From assembly GCA_963971405.1 (NCBI GenBank), contig OZ020487.1, forward strand, positions 30,923,371 to 30,987,370: 64,000 nt of DNA. Direction: 5' to 3'. The notes beneath the pieces are model-generated. The model did no database searches, was not told where the DNA came from, and saw nothing but the letters and a program-made list of their open reading frames with translations. This document shows positions 12,030 to 22,009 of this stretch, one piece after another. Source of the stretch: Psococerastis gibbosa (taxonomy: Eukaryota > Arthropoda > Insecta > Psocodea > Psocidae). The translations under genes and the position numbers were made by a program. Every line of letters starts with the position of its first letter. Position 1 is the first letter of the stretch.

Positions 12030-12428
12030 CTGTTCAACAAAAAAAAAACGTAGTAATATTTAGTGGCAGGGTTACGTCCCACCTCCGGTCATGCCCTTGC
12101 TATTGCTATAACAAGCGTTTTTCCTGAGCTTGACGGTAATGGTGGCAGTTTTCACGATTTCATACGTTCATTTTCTTTTTCCGACTGTCTGCTAGGGTTA
12201 CTAATGCTGCCATAACAACCACATGTGGTTCCATTTTTAATTTCATTAGAAAAAAAAAATATCACGTGATGCATTTCATTCCAATATAATTACAAAGGTT
12301 TTCGCGGCCGGAGTCAAATGATGGAAGCAATAGAATCCGGTCGAACTGAAAGGGTACTGCCATATGTTTCAACATCTTTAGTAGACTTCTGCCCTGATTA
12401 TTACGGTATCCATTACGGATTACGGTAC
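12030..12428 (-). other. MRTF intron between the last two exons
   Basis: GT-AG intron in phase 0, with donor CAG|GTACCG and acceptor GTTGAACAG. No mobile element was recognised inside. Confidence 0.75.
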
Positions 12429-12701
12429 CTGAGTATTGTTGTTATTAGCCAGAGGGACATCGGTGGCCATATGCTCGATGTAAGGGGGTGGGAACGGGGA
12501 GGCAGGGGCCTGGTGAGCCTGCGCAGGGTCGTTGACCGCCTCAGGGGGCAGCTCCCCGTTCTTGATGAGGATCTCCAACAAGTCATCGACAATTTGACTC
12601 TTGACCGACTTGACTTCTATGGGCTCCACGGCGGGCTTCAGTACTTCGTACACTGGCGGCTTCTTCACCTCTACAGGCACCAGGATACGATTCTTCAGCA
12701 G
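12429..12701 (-). CDS. MRTF: MRTF exon, conserved segment upstream of the activation domain
   Basis: Seen: acceptor GCTGTTTCTAG, 91 codons in phase 0, donor CAG|GTACC. The peptide starts LLKNRILVPVEVKKPPVYEV and contains SVKSQIVDDLLEILIKNGEL. In vertebrate MRTF-A the matching stretch has PPSYEDAV, then SQQMDELLDVLIESGEMP. Order and spacing agree, which is strong evidence of orthology. The rest is Pro/Ala-rich linker ending NNNNTQ. An opposite-strand open frame over 12318-12752 is only a shadow of this exon. Confidence 0.9.
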
Positions 12702-13893
12702 CTAGAAACAGCAGACAAGCTTGGCTTGAATTCTAATTTCTTTAAGGCTTAAAAATAATCATACACCACCATGGACTGCACTACTTACCTCCTACTGCTA
12801 TACACGCAGATAATACAAAAACCTGACTATCCACCCATTATACTGACTGATCCTCAAGCTATATAGAAGGTTGGTTTGGTTTCCACGTTTAAAAAAAAAA
12901 TAATTGTAGTCAATATTGTCATTTTGTGCAAGAATATAGGCAGTGGCATAAAAATAAATAAATAAATATGATGATAATATGAAATGAATAAAATACGATC
13001 GGTTTATGAGGGGAGGAGACAGTGTATAATTTGCCCCCCCCCCCCTCCAATTTTCATACACATTTATAAAAAAGGGGCCGTTCTTACATTAGCTTTTATA
13101 TTAGTGTCCATTTGCAGGCGCCCGAGGGTACACAGGTGCAAGAGTCTTCAGGAGGGGAAATATTTTGAAATATTTTGAAAAATAGTGGGTGTTTTTTCAC
13201 AGCATCAATATTTACAATTTACAGACTTATTTAGAGCGCTCAAAAGGGGTCAAAGAGTTCCCCACGAGGGAACATTTTTTAAGCTGTAGTTGCGAAATAG
13301 TGGGGGTCGACAAAAAACTTTAGATTTTCCAGTTAGTTATTAACAAAACTAGAAACAGAGGAAAATTTTTTGAACAGCTTGTATGTGTAGGTTCCGAATA
13401 AACAAAAGAACCTGATTCAGCTGTGCTGTGCGCCGGGTGCTGCTTTATAAAGGCAGTCAGATTCGTTTTCATATTGATATTGCTCGGTTCAGCAGGCGTG
13501 GAATATTGGAACTGTTTGTTTATTGCTTTCATATTATGCGAGAAGAACTGAATAATCAGAAGGGGAGGTACAGGAGGTAGTGGAGGTGGTTCACATATCA
13601 CACGCGGGCAACTGGAACTGATTATTGATGGTGATGACGAGAAGAACATTATTAATGACTAAGACTACACGTTCGGTGCTGCGCAATCAACTAGCTAAAC
13701 TAATTATAGCTCCATTCTCATTCATGCAACTCCTGAGTTATGTTTCTATATTCACCATCCTTGATGAATTTATCAACGCTTTCAATTTTGATACATAAAT
13801 AACAGTTAACATCGTGTCGTTCGTGACTAATTGTTAAAGAAAGCAAAAAAAAAAAAAAAAAAACTAAGACTTGAAGGTGTATTATTCAAGTAC
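12702..13893 (-). other. MRTF intron holding a decayed copy of the preceding exon
   Basis: A 1.2-kb phase-0 intron with donor CAG|GTACTTG and acceptor GCTGTTTCTAG. It contains a poly-C run near 13027-13040, an A-run near 13843-13862 and the degenerate exon copy listed at 13383-13545. Confidence 0.75.
13383..13545 (-). pseudogene. Degenerate duplicate of the MRTF coiled-coil exon (3' part)
   Basis: The minus strand encodes TPAEPSNINMKTNLTAF followed by IKQHPAH. It parallels PAPAKPSNVNVKASLAAR and INQHQAQ of the exon at 13894-14154. DNA similarity runs through the exon end and includes the donor region (CTGAATCAG|GTTCTT against CTGAATCAG|GTACTT). Relative to the parent, one extra base lies just before the donor, so the copy would leave in a different phase. 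The coiled-coil half is not visible in the copy. Inferred: a local tandem duplication, now a pseudoexon, or less likely a regulated alternative exon. Confidence 0.65.
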
Positions 13894-14154
13894 CTGATTC
13901 AGTTGTTGTTGAGCCTGGTGCTGGTTAATGCGGGCAGCCAGGCTTGCCTTCACATTCACATTGCTTGGTTTGGCAGGGGCGGGCTGTAGGAACAGTTTTT
14001 TGGGGTCGATATGAATGATGCCATTCTGAATAACGGCCTTGAGTGGAATCGGGTCCTTCCGCTGTATTTGAGCCAATTGTTCTTGTGACTTGAGAAGTTG
14101 TCGCTCCAATTCCTGAATCTTCCGCTGCTGCAGCTGAATTATGTCATCTCCCGT
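13894..14154 (-). CDS. MRTF: MRTF exon with leucine-zipper coiled coil
   Basis: Seen: acceptor TTTTGATTTAG, 87 codons in phase 0, donor CAG|GTACTT. The N-terminal third is a heptad-like helix, IIQLQQRKIQELERQLLKSQ then EQLAQIQRKD, with Leu/Ile at core positions. Known: MRTFs dimerise through a leucine zipper downstream of the SAP domain. The remainder (IIHIDPKKLFLQPAPAKPSN and following) is a conserved-looking linker that has no counterpart I can recall. A damaged partial copy of its 3' part lies about 0.4 kb downstream. Confidence 0.88.
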
Positions 14155-14785
14155 CTAAATCAAAATTTTTATTACACCCACCATAACGATATTGGCTTAG
14201 CCAGTGGCCACTAATAATTATAATAAATAAAAAAGGTTCCATGCATGGTCTAATTCTAATATATAAATAATCAGGAACATGAACATTAAATTATCAATTA
14301 AATATATAATTACTGAGTTACTCAAAATGAATTAACGTTGAAGATTTTGGATAAGAAAATACAATAGAACGCGCCTAACCATAAGCTAAGTATTGCCGAT
14401 AGCGGGCAAACGTAGGGGGAAATGTCAAAGGAAAAGACGTGGCCAAAGCGCAAAAGTTCTGCGCACTTGACCTTGGGTCACAACTACAGGAATCTATGAC
14501 ACGTCTGAGTTGGGTCACTGGGTGGCATTCTTAATAGCTTGATTTTGATTGTATTAAGTTTGTGGCGAAAACCACACCCACTTACGCTTGGTTACAAGTG
14601 CTGAATCGTATATTAACTGATTTCCTAAATGGTGAAGAGTTGTCCTCATGCATTATAATGTACTATATTAGTGCATAATTAGAACTCACAACCCTCCTGC
14701 AACGACATTAGAGGTTTATGATATATTACGTCTTATGAGCTTACTGCTCGGCTAAATGACCCCAAAAAGCAGTAGCGTAGTCTAC
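14155..14785 (-). other. MRTF intron
   Basis: Phase-0 GT-AG intron of 631 bp. AT-rich; no repeat or exon-like segment was seen, and it was searched in particular for a SAP-encoding stretch. Confidence 0.7.
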
Positions 14786-14950
14786 CTGCGGAGGGGACGT
14801 GGGTGCGACAGACTCGGAGGTATCCATAGCGGAGGGGGCGGGGCTGGGAGGGGGAGGAGACTCAGCCTTGACCTCCCCGGGTTCCAACTTGACCCGCATC
14901 TGCTTCGCCGCCACTGTCCTCTTCTTCAATTCTTCTTTCACGTCGTTTAC
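14786..14950 (-). CDS. MRTF: MRTF exon at the usual SAP position, SAP not canonical
   Basis: Seen: acceptor TTGTCCTTGCAG, 55 codons in phase 0, donor CCGCAG|GTAGAC. It encodes VNDVKEELKKRTVAAKQMRV followed by KLEPGEVKAE and a Pro/Ser linker ending TSPPQ. Known: MRTFs carry a 35-residue SAP domain here (L-K-V-S-E-L-R, then R-G-L-P-V-S-G-T-K, then L-R). Only the lysine-rich first-helix flavour, VKEELKKR, is recognisable; the glycine-centred turn is absent. Either the SAP domain has degenerated or lost its core, or a SAP exon was missed. KLEP resembles a sumoylation-type site (hydrophobic-K-x-E is not exact), which is only a guess. Confidence 0.8.
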
Positions 14951-15556
14951 CTGCAAGGACAATAAATAAATAGAGTAAGGATGGTTCCCATCCAGTAGGA
15001 AAAATCGTTGCGAGAAAATGCTACTCACAGGTAAGCTCCTCAGTCTGCCACTACTATAAAACTACAATGAGTTGTGACATGCGTCACAGCAGAAAAATCC
15101 CTATAAGTTGACTGAGGTATACTGTGCTAGTGTTACGCGATCAGCAGTTAACTTACAAATGATATATATATATATGTATACGAAAGCTCGCATCATTTGT
15201 AAGATGAGTGTTGTTCGCTTAACACTTGAACAGTATCCCTCATTAAACTTACCAAGATTTTTCTGAGTTGACGCATTGCTCAACTCAGCGTAGTTTATCT
15301 ATACGTATCACTCATAGTATTTCCGCTGTTACCGATAGCTTAATCTGGTTAACTTCTTGGCACTCATCTGATATTCGCTATTAAAAGGAAACTGATTTTT
15401 TTCTATACTTTCGGTTTAGTTATATATACACTGTATATATATAGTTATATATTGTGAACATGATCTCTACTTTTCACATGATATACAGTATATACAGTCT
15501 TTACCCCGTAGCTTATAACATTCTTTAATTTATCATTTGTTGGCTGCTGTACACAC
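14951..15556 (-). other. MRTF intron
   Basis: Phase-0 GT-AG intron of 606 bp. It contains (TA)n-rich sequence near 15160-15180 and 15420-15450. No SAP-like coding was seen. Confidence 0.7.
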
Positions 15557-15799
15557 CTGGTAGACGATCTTGAGGTCGTCGTGCGAAGTCTGCGCCCCCG
15601 TATCAGGCAGCAGCATCTGCGGGTACTTGTGGTGCAGCTCGACCTGCCACTGCAGGAACAACTGCTGCTGCTGCAGTAACAGCTCGTACGACGTCTCATT
15701 GGGGACGACGGTGCTACTCACGGCCGCGGCGGTTACCACGGGCTGCACCACGCTGCTGGCAATGTTGCTACTGGAACTCTTCTGCGCACTTGGTGGGCC
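15557..15799 (-). CDS. MRTF: MRTF exon with the Q-rich segment
   Basis: Seen: acceptor TGGTAAATTTGCAG, 81 codons in phase 0, donor TACCAG|GTGTGT. The peptide starts GPPSAQKSSSSNIASS and contains SYELLLQQQQLFLQWQVELH. Known: vertebrate MRTFs have YARLLQQQQLFLQLQIL at this place between the basic region and SAP, so the match is diagnostic. The exon ends TSHDDLKIVYQ; DDLK echoes the D-D-L-K that opens the vertebrate SAP domain, so a remnant SAP could straddle the next junction. Confidence 0.92.
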
Positions 15800-16473
15800 C
15801 TGCAAATTTACCAGACTAATGAAGCTTTGAGTCAAAATGAGTGGTGAATTCAACTGGAGGCTATGTAGGATTTCATTCTCGGAGTTCCTAACACATCCGC
15901 ATTCGGTTGAGAAAAATAAAGTGTCAACGTGTAAATATTTTACATAAAGACAAAAGTAAAAGTGAAAAGAGTAAAAAATTAATGTATTTGTGTCAAAGAA
16001 AAAGTTTTATTGTCATGAGTTTTGTGAAGATACATAAACAAAAATGTTTGCACCCAAGTTAGTCAAATTTTAATTGTTCGGTTCACAGAAATAACATAAC
16101 AATAGCAATAGATGAATCCAAGAAACAAATTCGGTACAGCTTCATCCAAATTTTAGTTTCTTCTAAACTTTCTTTAGAATCTAAAGAATAAGGCGCACAA
16201 GAAATCAGCCGGCTCTATCTTATGAATGGAGTACGTGGTAGGTTCGCCCTTTAAATAATTTGCCTTCCAAAATATCGCACAACGAACCTTACATGGAATA
16301 ATGACGGATTTGTCGAACATGCCCACTAACGACAATTCCGAATAAAATCAGATGGACGCATCTGTATGCCGCCATAGCGCTCCATCGGAAATGACCGGTA
16401 CGATTTCCCAAACATGTTTGCCAAAAGTTCCACCCTATTATAACAGGCACTTTTTTACAAATATTGTAAATAC
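15800..16473 (-). other. MRTF intron
   Basis: Phase-0 GT-AG intron of 674 bp with donor AAG|GTATTT and acceptor AATTTGCAG. Nothing recognisable inside. Confidence 0.7.
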
Positions 16474-17007
16474 CTTGTACTCGTGGAATTTAATAGTCCT
16501 AGTCTTCGGTTGCGGTTTACTTTTACTCTTCTTCTTACTCTTGTCCGCTTTGGAGGGAGGGGCGGGCGAGGCCATGGGCGCAGGACGGGGTGTCAGGGGC
16601 GTGGGGGGCGACGAAATGGGGCTCATACTGGACGTACTCGAGCCAAGAGATAGGGGGGAGCACAACTCGGCGGGGAACACGGCAACAGTCACGATCCCAG
16701 CCGACGCCGCTGCCGTCTCCAGCACATCACGCTTGGGGAGGGCGCAGGTGGTCGTTGGGGTGGGTTCTAGAGTCGGTAGGGAGTTTTGGGAGGCGTCAGA
16801 GCTTTGGGAGTCGTCATCGAAAGTGACGTAGTGGTCGGGGTGCTGGGGCTTCCTCAGCGCCCCCTCACTGGTCGCCTTGAAAGGAATCTGGCCCTCCTTC
16901 ACCGCCCTCTCGATGGGCTCATCGGTATGCAGGATGTTCTTCTGGATGAGTTCCAACGGCCCCGGTCTGTGGCTGAGCTGATCGTTCAAACTGTCTGCAA
17001 GCCGTGC
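16474..17007 (-). CDS. MRTF: MRTF exon with RPEL motif 3 and the basic region
   Basis: Seen: acceptor CTCTTATTCCAG, 178 codons in phase 0, donor TACAAG|GTATTT. It opens with ARLADSLNDQLSHRPGPLEL then IQKNIL, an intact RPEL motif (R-P-x-x-x-E-L) almost identical to vertebrate MRTF RPEL3. An acidic stretch with FDDDSQSSDAS follows, then a long Ser/Thr/Pro-rich linker with several S-P pairs, and finally a basic block (DKSKKKSKSKPQPKTRTIKF then HEYK). Known: RPEL motifs bind G-actin, and the basic block (vertebrate KPKVKKLKYHQY) is needed for nuclear import and SRF contact. Inferred: actin-regulated shuttling is conserved. The S-P sites are candidate proline-directed kinase sites. Confidence 0.95.
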
Positions 17008-18021
17008 CTGGAATAAGAGGGATAACCGTGACTAACGTAAGCCTTCAGGACTTATTCCTTGCTCCCCGTACCTGTATGCACATCTTAATAATAATATTCT
17101 CTCATACCTGGCACTCTCATTTTATATTAGGCATGCCACTGTAATGATTTTAGAACAAGTTTTATCATTTGTAACCTCCCCCAAAAACGTAGCAATGCAA
17201 CTGTGTCAGAATTTTGGGATACCATGGAAACTGTTCCCCATATGAAATTTATTTGGACTATTGCCTGATGATATGTGAAGTGGAAGAAACCTTACGTCCT
17301 TTTAAGCGTTTGAAATTTCTTGATGTGACAGATGTAAAAATCTACTCTCCAAATTTAAAGCATTGGAGAAATCTAACAGGATTTCCTAAGTGAAGTATGG
17401 TTTATAACTCTGCCTTATCTAGGGCCCATTCAGTTTGGTTAGCGTTGATGAAAAATTCGCCCTAAATTTTCTGACCCATAAGACACATCGCTGAAATATG
17501 CAACCAATTAGACAGACGTTATGTAGTATTTCACTGTAGAACACCAATTATCCTAATGATTTTTAGACTAAAAATTTAAGAGAATGTGTTAAAGAGCTGA
17601 CTTTGACCGTTCTGTTTAGAAGACCATGACTTTCGTTCAAGTGCAGCACTATGCTGCTCCTTAATTGAGGAGCATGTATGCAAATGGCGATTTCTCACTT
17701 GAAACTGTAAATGCAGGAGAGACAAAACACTGCTAAATTCTAAATCCCAATGTAATATTTTAATTGATATTCTTTTAATTTTTTTTTCAGTGAACTGATA
17801 CATCCCAGCAACTCCAAAAAAAATTTTTTTTTTGCTGCAACAAACTGTCTTTTGCATAAATGCTCCTCAATTAATAAAAAATGCATACAGTAACGAATAT
17901 AAGCTCTTTTTATTTAAAATATTACCCTTTGTTTTACAGAATGCTAGTATCCGTTTATTTGATTATCCGAATTAGGTTCAATCCCAACTAATTCGGATAA
18001 CTGGAGTTGTACTGTAGTTAC
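17008..18021 (-). other. MRTF intron
   Basis: Phase-0 GT-AG intron of 1.0 kb between the RPEL2 and RPEL3 exons. No named repeat recognised. A short direct similarity, CTCCTNAATTRA, occurs near 17655 and 17860. Confidence 0.7.
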
Positions 18022-18206
18022 CTTCTTTAGCATGCGCTGTCTCTCCGCCAGGGAGGGGTCCACATGCATGTCGGCCTCCAGTATATGCTGTCTGACCAGC
18101 TCGTCCCTGTCTGGCCTCCTCTGTATCTTGGCCTTGAGCAGGTCACCAGTCTTGGCCCGTTCCAGCTTCTGGCGCTGTTCATGGAATGCCGGGGGCGTCT
18201 TTAGCG
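18022..18206 (-). CDS. MRTF: MRTF exon with RPEL motif 2
   Basis: Seen: acceptor CTGTTTTTACAG, two bases completing a codon, 61 full codons, donor AAG|GTAACT. It encodes LKTPPAFHEQRQKLERAKTG, DLLKAKIQRRPDRDELVRQH and ILEADMHVDPSLAERQRMLK. Vertebrate MRTF-A reads PPLKSPAAFHEQRRSLERART and RPERSELVRMHILEE here. The R-P-x-x-x-E-L core is intact, so actin binding is expected. Junction phases (1 upstream, 0 downstream) agree with both neighbours. Confidence 0.96.
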
Positions 18207-18296
18207 CTGTAAAAACAGTACCAATTAATAATTTTTATCAACATAAAGCAAGTACTCAGTCAGCCATTGGCAAAGCTGGAGAAATCACGGTGCTCC

Positions 18297-18442
18297 TTGG
18301 GCGCAAATTGCACCGACCTCGTTTTTGATAGTGAGCATGACATTGACGTGGTAGCAGACATTAAAGACAGTCTAAAAATGTCTGCTACCACGTCAATGTC
18401 ATGCTCACTATCAAAAACGAGGTCGGAGGAATTTACGCCTTG
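18297..18442. mobile_element. FB1 fold-back MITE, copy 5 (in MRTF intron)
   Basis: A hairpin of 146 bp whose inner arms, GATAGTGAGCATGACATTGA through GTGGTAGCAGACATT and their complement, show no mismatch by eye. Ends are TTGGGCGCAAATT on the left and AATTTACGCCTTG on the right. The high arm identity suggests a young insertion or a structure kept by conversion. Confidence 0.88.
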
Positions 18443-18774
18443 TTGGAAATATTAAAATGCAGCAACTTGTAAGCCGAGTCATTTGCATACTGTGCACCCT
18501 ATTTCTGTTATGTCCAATGTACATGACTGTACATGTTTGAGACTGTCTAAACCTGCCACAAAGCAGTCACCTGCTGGTCTGTTGGGATAAGGCATAAATA
18601 AATAAATAAATAAATAAATACCCAAAACGCCGTAAAATAGTGCCGATTAGTAATGTTCATGGTAGTACCTACTATATAATATAATCTTCCTCGTGGTGAA
18701 GCGCGTAATGGTGACTGAACAGATAGGGATTGATGGGAACCAAGGAACCAAGATTGAGCTGGGAAAAGGCGCAA

Positions 18775-18908
18775 AGTCCACCGACTTCGTTTTTGATAGT
18801 GAGCATGACATTGACGTGGTAGCAGATATTTTTAGACTGTCTTTAATGTCTGCTACCACGTCATGTCATGCTCACTATAAAAAACGAGGTCGGTGGACTT
18901 TGCGCCTA
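18775..18908. mobile_element. FB1 fold-back MITE, copy 6 (in MRTF intron)
   Basis: Same family, inverted relative to copy 5, 330 bp away. Ends are AGGCGCAAAGTCCACCGAC and GTCGGTGGACTTTGCGCCT, a perfect terminal match. Three bases are missing from the right inner arm (CGTCATGTCATGC against CGTCAATGTCATGC-type arms). Confidence 0.87.
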
Positions 18909-19348
18909 AGCGAAAAACGCAATATTTTCTGTGTATTTTCTTTTGCCCTGGGGTTGGGAAACTGGCCCCGGAGGAACTCAATGAAGAGTCAACGGCATAA
19001 GCATGCAGAAGGCAACGGGAAACCATTGCATTATAATTTCCTAGTACGATCATCATGACTACAATTGTCATGATGATCGCCAATCTTCTATAGAAGAGGC
19101 ATTTCAAGAAGAAGATATGATATAATTATGTAACAAAACTTGATGCAACAACTTGATTATCTATAAGATACTGCATACATCCTATGCAGCCGAACACAAA
19201 TTCCTCCCGCATGCTTCTGTCATAGTTAGCTTATGAATTGGTATTGAGTACGGGGGTTTCACATGAAATGAAAAGAGAAGTTAAGAGTTAAGAAGTTTAA
19301 GGTTTGCATTTAATACTTTTCTATTAAAATTTGAGAAAATGTACTTAC

Positions 19349-19414
19349 GTGGCAAAATGCCTTGGGCCACTAATTGATTGATGGGCCGCCTCATCATCAG
19401 CTTAACCTTTAATG
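19349..19414 (-). CDS. MRTF: MRTF micro-exon with RPEL motif 1
   Basis: Seen: acceptor TTTTTGTTGCAG and donor CCAC|GTAAGT frame 66 bp; two bases finish a split codon, followed by 21 codons and one leftover base. It encodes LKVKLMMRRPINQLVAQGIL plus P. Vertebrate RPEL1 is LKLQQRRTREELVSQGIMP. The hydrophobic frame and the GI(L/M)P end agree. The R-P-x-x-x-E-L glutamate is replaced by glutamine (R-P-I-N-Q-L). This exon is too short to stand out as an open reading frame and rests on splice sites, phase and alignment, all of which agree. Confidence 0.92.
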
Positions 19415-19725
19415 CTGCAACAAAAATATTACGATAAGTTAATAACCTGATAAAAGCAATGTATATGGCCTAAACAGACCAAGCAAAAAATTCTATGGCA
19501 TTTGGAATGCTGTGGGCATAAAATGGCCCTTCTATGACTTGCCCGAGCCCGACATGAGCACTCTAAGGCTCTAATTTCAAATGTTGTCACAATATTGACC
19601 AATAATCACTCATTATGACTTGCAGCAACTTGAAGTCCGACCAATCTACACTGTACAACCTCCATACTGCTTAATGTTCACAGGTCTCAATAATCGTGAA
19701 TACAAGAATACATACAACACATTAT

Positions 19726-19868
19726 CAGGACATGTAGAATAGTGGTACAGACTCCGACTTTCACCCGAATGGTTGTTGGGTCGAGTCCCATACTTGCTAC
19801 ATTTTCTAGCCATGCTTCGGAGGGCATGTAAAGCAGGCGGTCCCCGGCTTTCCTAGTTGAGTGTGAAC
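19726..19868 (+). mobile_element. tRNA-derived SINE, 5' part
   Basis: It begins TCAGGACATGTAGAATAGTG and carries a pol III B-box-like GGGTCGAGTCCC. The family central block (GGAGGGCATGTAAAGCAGGC) follows. It is cut off after CTAGTTGAGTGTGA. Confidence 0.82.
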
Positions 19869-20075
19869 GTAGATGGTAGCGAATGTGAATTAGTGTATCT
19901 GGTATCTTGAATGAAAGGTATGCCTGATATTCTGTATGAAAGTACCTAGTTTATAAAATTATTTTTAAATTAAACTATAGTTGATAATTACAGTTAGGTG
20001 TAAGAGAAGGCCATAGCCCCTAATCTCGCTGTATCTACTTAATTTTGTTTTCTTCAATAAAGACATTATTATTAC

Positions 20076-20104
<29 letters not shown>

Positions 20105-20109
<5 letters not shown>

Positions 20110-20150
20110 GCCCTAACTCCGCTAGGTTGGTTTACTAATAGAACAAAAAC
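20105..20150 (+). mobile_element. SINE 3' tail fragment
   Basis: TAGCCCTAACTCCGCTAGGT followed by TGGTTTACTAATAGAAC is the 3' end of the SINE family, here preceded by an (ATT)n run. Confidence 0.65.
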
Positions 20151-21279
20151 AGTCAATATTTATTTATTTACAAGGGGGCGGGGCATTGGGCATTACGCAC
20201 CTCACCCCCTCGGGGCTCGCATGACACAACTTCTATTTCCTGAATTTCCTAATTTTCCGCGCAATTTTCTATATTTTTTCTATAAGAACCTTTTATATAA
20301 GAACCTTTTTTATAAGAACCTTCTCCTGACAATAACAAACAAAAAACAAACAAAAAATAGTGAAATCGGTTCACGCGCGATGCCGTGACATAGGGAAATA
20401 GGGATTCATTTTTATATATAGAGATTTATTTATTATAACAAAGCAACGTTAACACACACCGAAATATACTCAAGAGTCCCGCGCCAAAAAAATCCCTGGG
20501 TAATTTTTTTATCCGTTGGTGCTATGCCTGCAGCCACACCATTAAATTGGCTTGCTGAAATATGGACTATTCATGGTGATGACGTCACCAAGTTGATAGT
20601 TGTCGTAAAGGCGGGAGACACCGTAAACTCGCTGTAATACTGCTGACAGTTATTGCCGGACTCTCCAAATAGACCTGGCCACTGTCACTTACCGGGCCAC
20701 ACAAGCAACACCACCACTAAAATTTAAATAAATAACCCATCTTCATGTCACCACGTCATTCAGATTTACAGGAAAAATTCTTTCAACCCGTCGATTAACA
20801 AAAAAGCAATCTTATTATTGTTGTTCGGATTCCTACGAGGATACTTTACGATTTCTTTAACCCATAAGAAAATAAGTCAGACAAGTTCAATATCAAACTA
20901 CGGGAAAAAGTTCATGGTGGTTCGCGCCCTCATACGCAAAACTATGGAAAGTGAAATGCGACGGCTTCGTTAAGATTCCACTTTCCATAGCTGTATCACT
21001 GGGTCCTATACTACAAGGTTTCGCCTACCTTAGAAAACTCCCGATTGAACTGAGAGCGGCGAGAAATGCTTCTAACTTCCCTAAATTACTTACAGACCAT
21101 CTCTTAGAGAAAGCTTTTTACACGGTCACTGAGGTACTAGCACAATTACTATGACAGAACTACCTGATTTTGACGATATTTTGACGACTTTATTTTATAC
21201 TTTACTTGTATTGTATAATTTAACGAAAATATCCATACATATATTGTATTGTGTCAACAACGGTTTTGAAAGTTTTCAT

Positions 21280-21450
21280 GAGAAATACTGTAGGGCACGG
21301 ACAATTTCCTACGCATGGCCGAGCTGTAATGTATTTCATACCGATCTCGATAAGGAATACTGCTGGACGCCACCGCTGTGCATTAGTGGAGGGAGGTGCC
21401 GTTCAGTATTCCTCAAGGAAACTTTCTAAGCGTCGCTGGGACGTTAAGCC
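21280..21450 (+). repeat. Short dispersed repeat with GGTGCCG(T/C)CAGTAT motif
   Basis: GGAGGTGCCGTTCAGTATTC followed by CTCAAGGAAACTTTC resembles 25130-25265 (GCGGTGCCGTCCAGTATACC then TCACC-GAGACTTTTCAAGCGATG) and 31925-31975. The boundaries are uncertain. Confidence 0.5.
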
Positions 21451-21534
21451 ATTACTTAGAAAAAAATTTACAAAACATTTATTGTGCCATAGACAATTGG
21501 CTTTTTTATTTTTTTCTATTTAAAAAAAAAGTTA

Positions 21535-21695
21535 ATCGCATTCAAACAATTTAATGAGTATATCCGATTGACCTCTTCAGTCGCCTCAATGAGTAAATTA
21601 ATACTTGTGTTGAGTTACGACACGTCTCCGGTCGCATGGCGCGTAGAGACTCGCACAAGTACATGCACGCTACCACCTTGCCATCGAAGCCGATC
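21535..21695 (-). repeat. Inverted copy of the 1355-1515 repeat
   Basis: The minus strand shares GAGACGTGTCGTAACTCAAC, AGGCGACTGAAGAGGTCAAT and ACTTGTGCGAGTCT with the copy near 1.4 kb. No open frame is kept between the copies, so it is a non-coding repeat. Confidence 0.65.
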
Positions 21696-22009
21696 ATAGG
21701 CTAGTAGCCTACTACCAAAATACCTAAATGAATTCCTTGTTTTGTTGTTGCTATATAACGTGAAATTTCACAGGAAAGATCCATTGCAGTAGAAAAACGT
21801 ATGAACTGCTCTGAATCATACGGTACAGTGCATCACGTCAAAATGCATGTCAATCAACAGTCAGTCCATATAAAACAGTGCCAATTCAATTTCTGGCGAT
21901 TCAATCAAACAGAAATTTCCGTCAGCAAATCCAGATGAAGTATTGAAATGTATAATTATCCAACAGTATCAAGAGTATATTGTGTGGAACGAAAATATTG
22001 GTCACCCCT

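Larger units (their letters stand above)
18207..19348 (-). other. MRTF intron carrying two FB1 hairpins
   Basis: Phase-1 GT-AG intron of 1.14 kb with donor CCAC|GTAAGT. It contains two fold-back elements (18297-18442 and 18775-18908) in opposite orientation and an (AAAT)n run near 18595-18625. Confidence 0.75.

Noticed and set aside
12318-12752. 144-codon plus-strand open frame
   Set aside because: It is antisense to the MRTF exon at 12429-12701, whose conserved VDDLLEILI motif, phase and splice sites explain the open frame.
16352-17016. Plus-strand open frames of 76-159 codons
   Set aside because: They are shadows of the GC-rich MRTF exon with RPEL3; their translations are low-complexity and match no family.
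20036-20156. Isoleucine-rich open frame on the minus strand
   Set aside because: It is the translation of an (ATT)n microsatellite.
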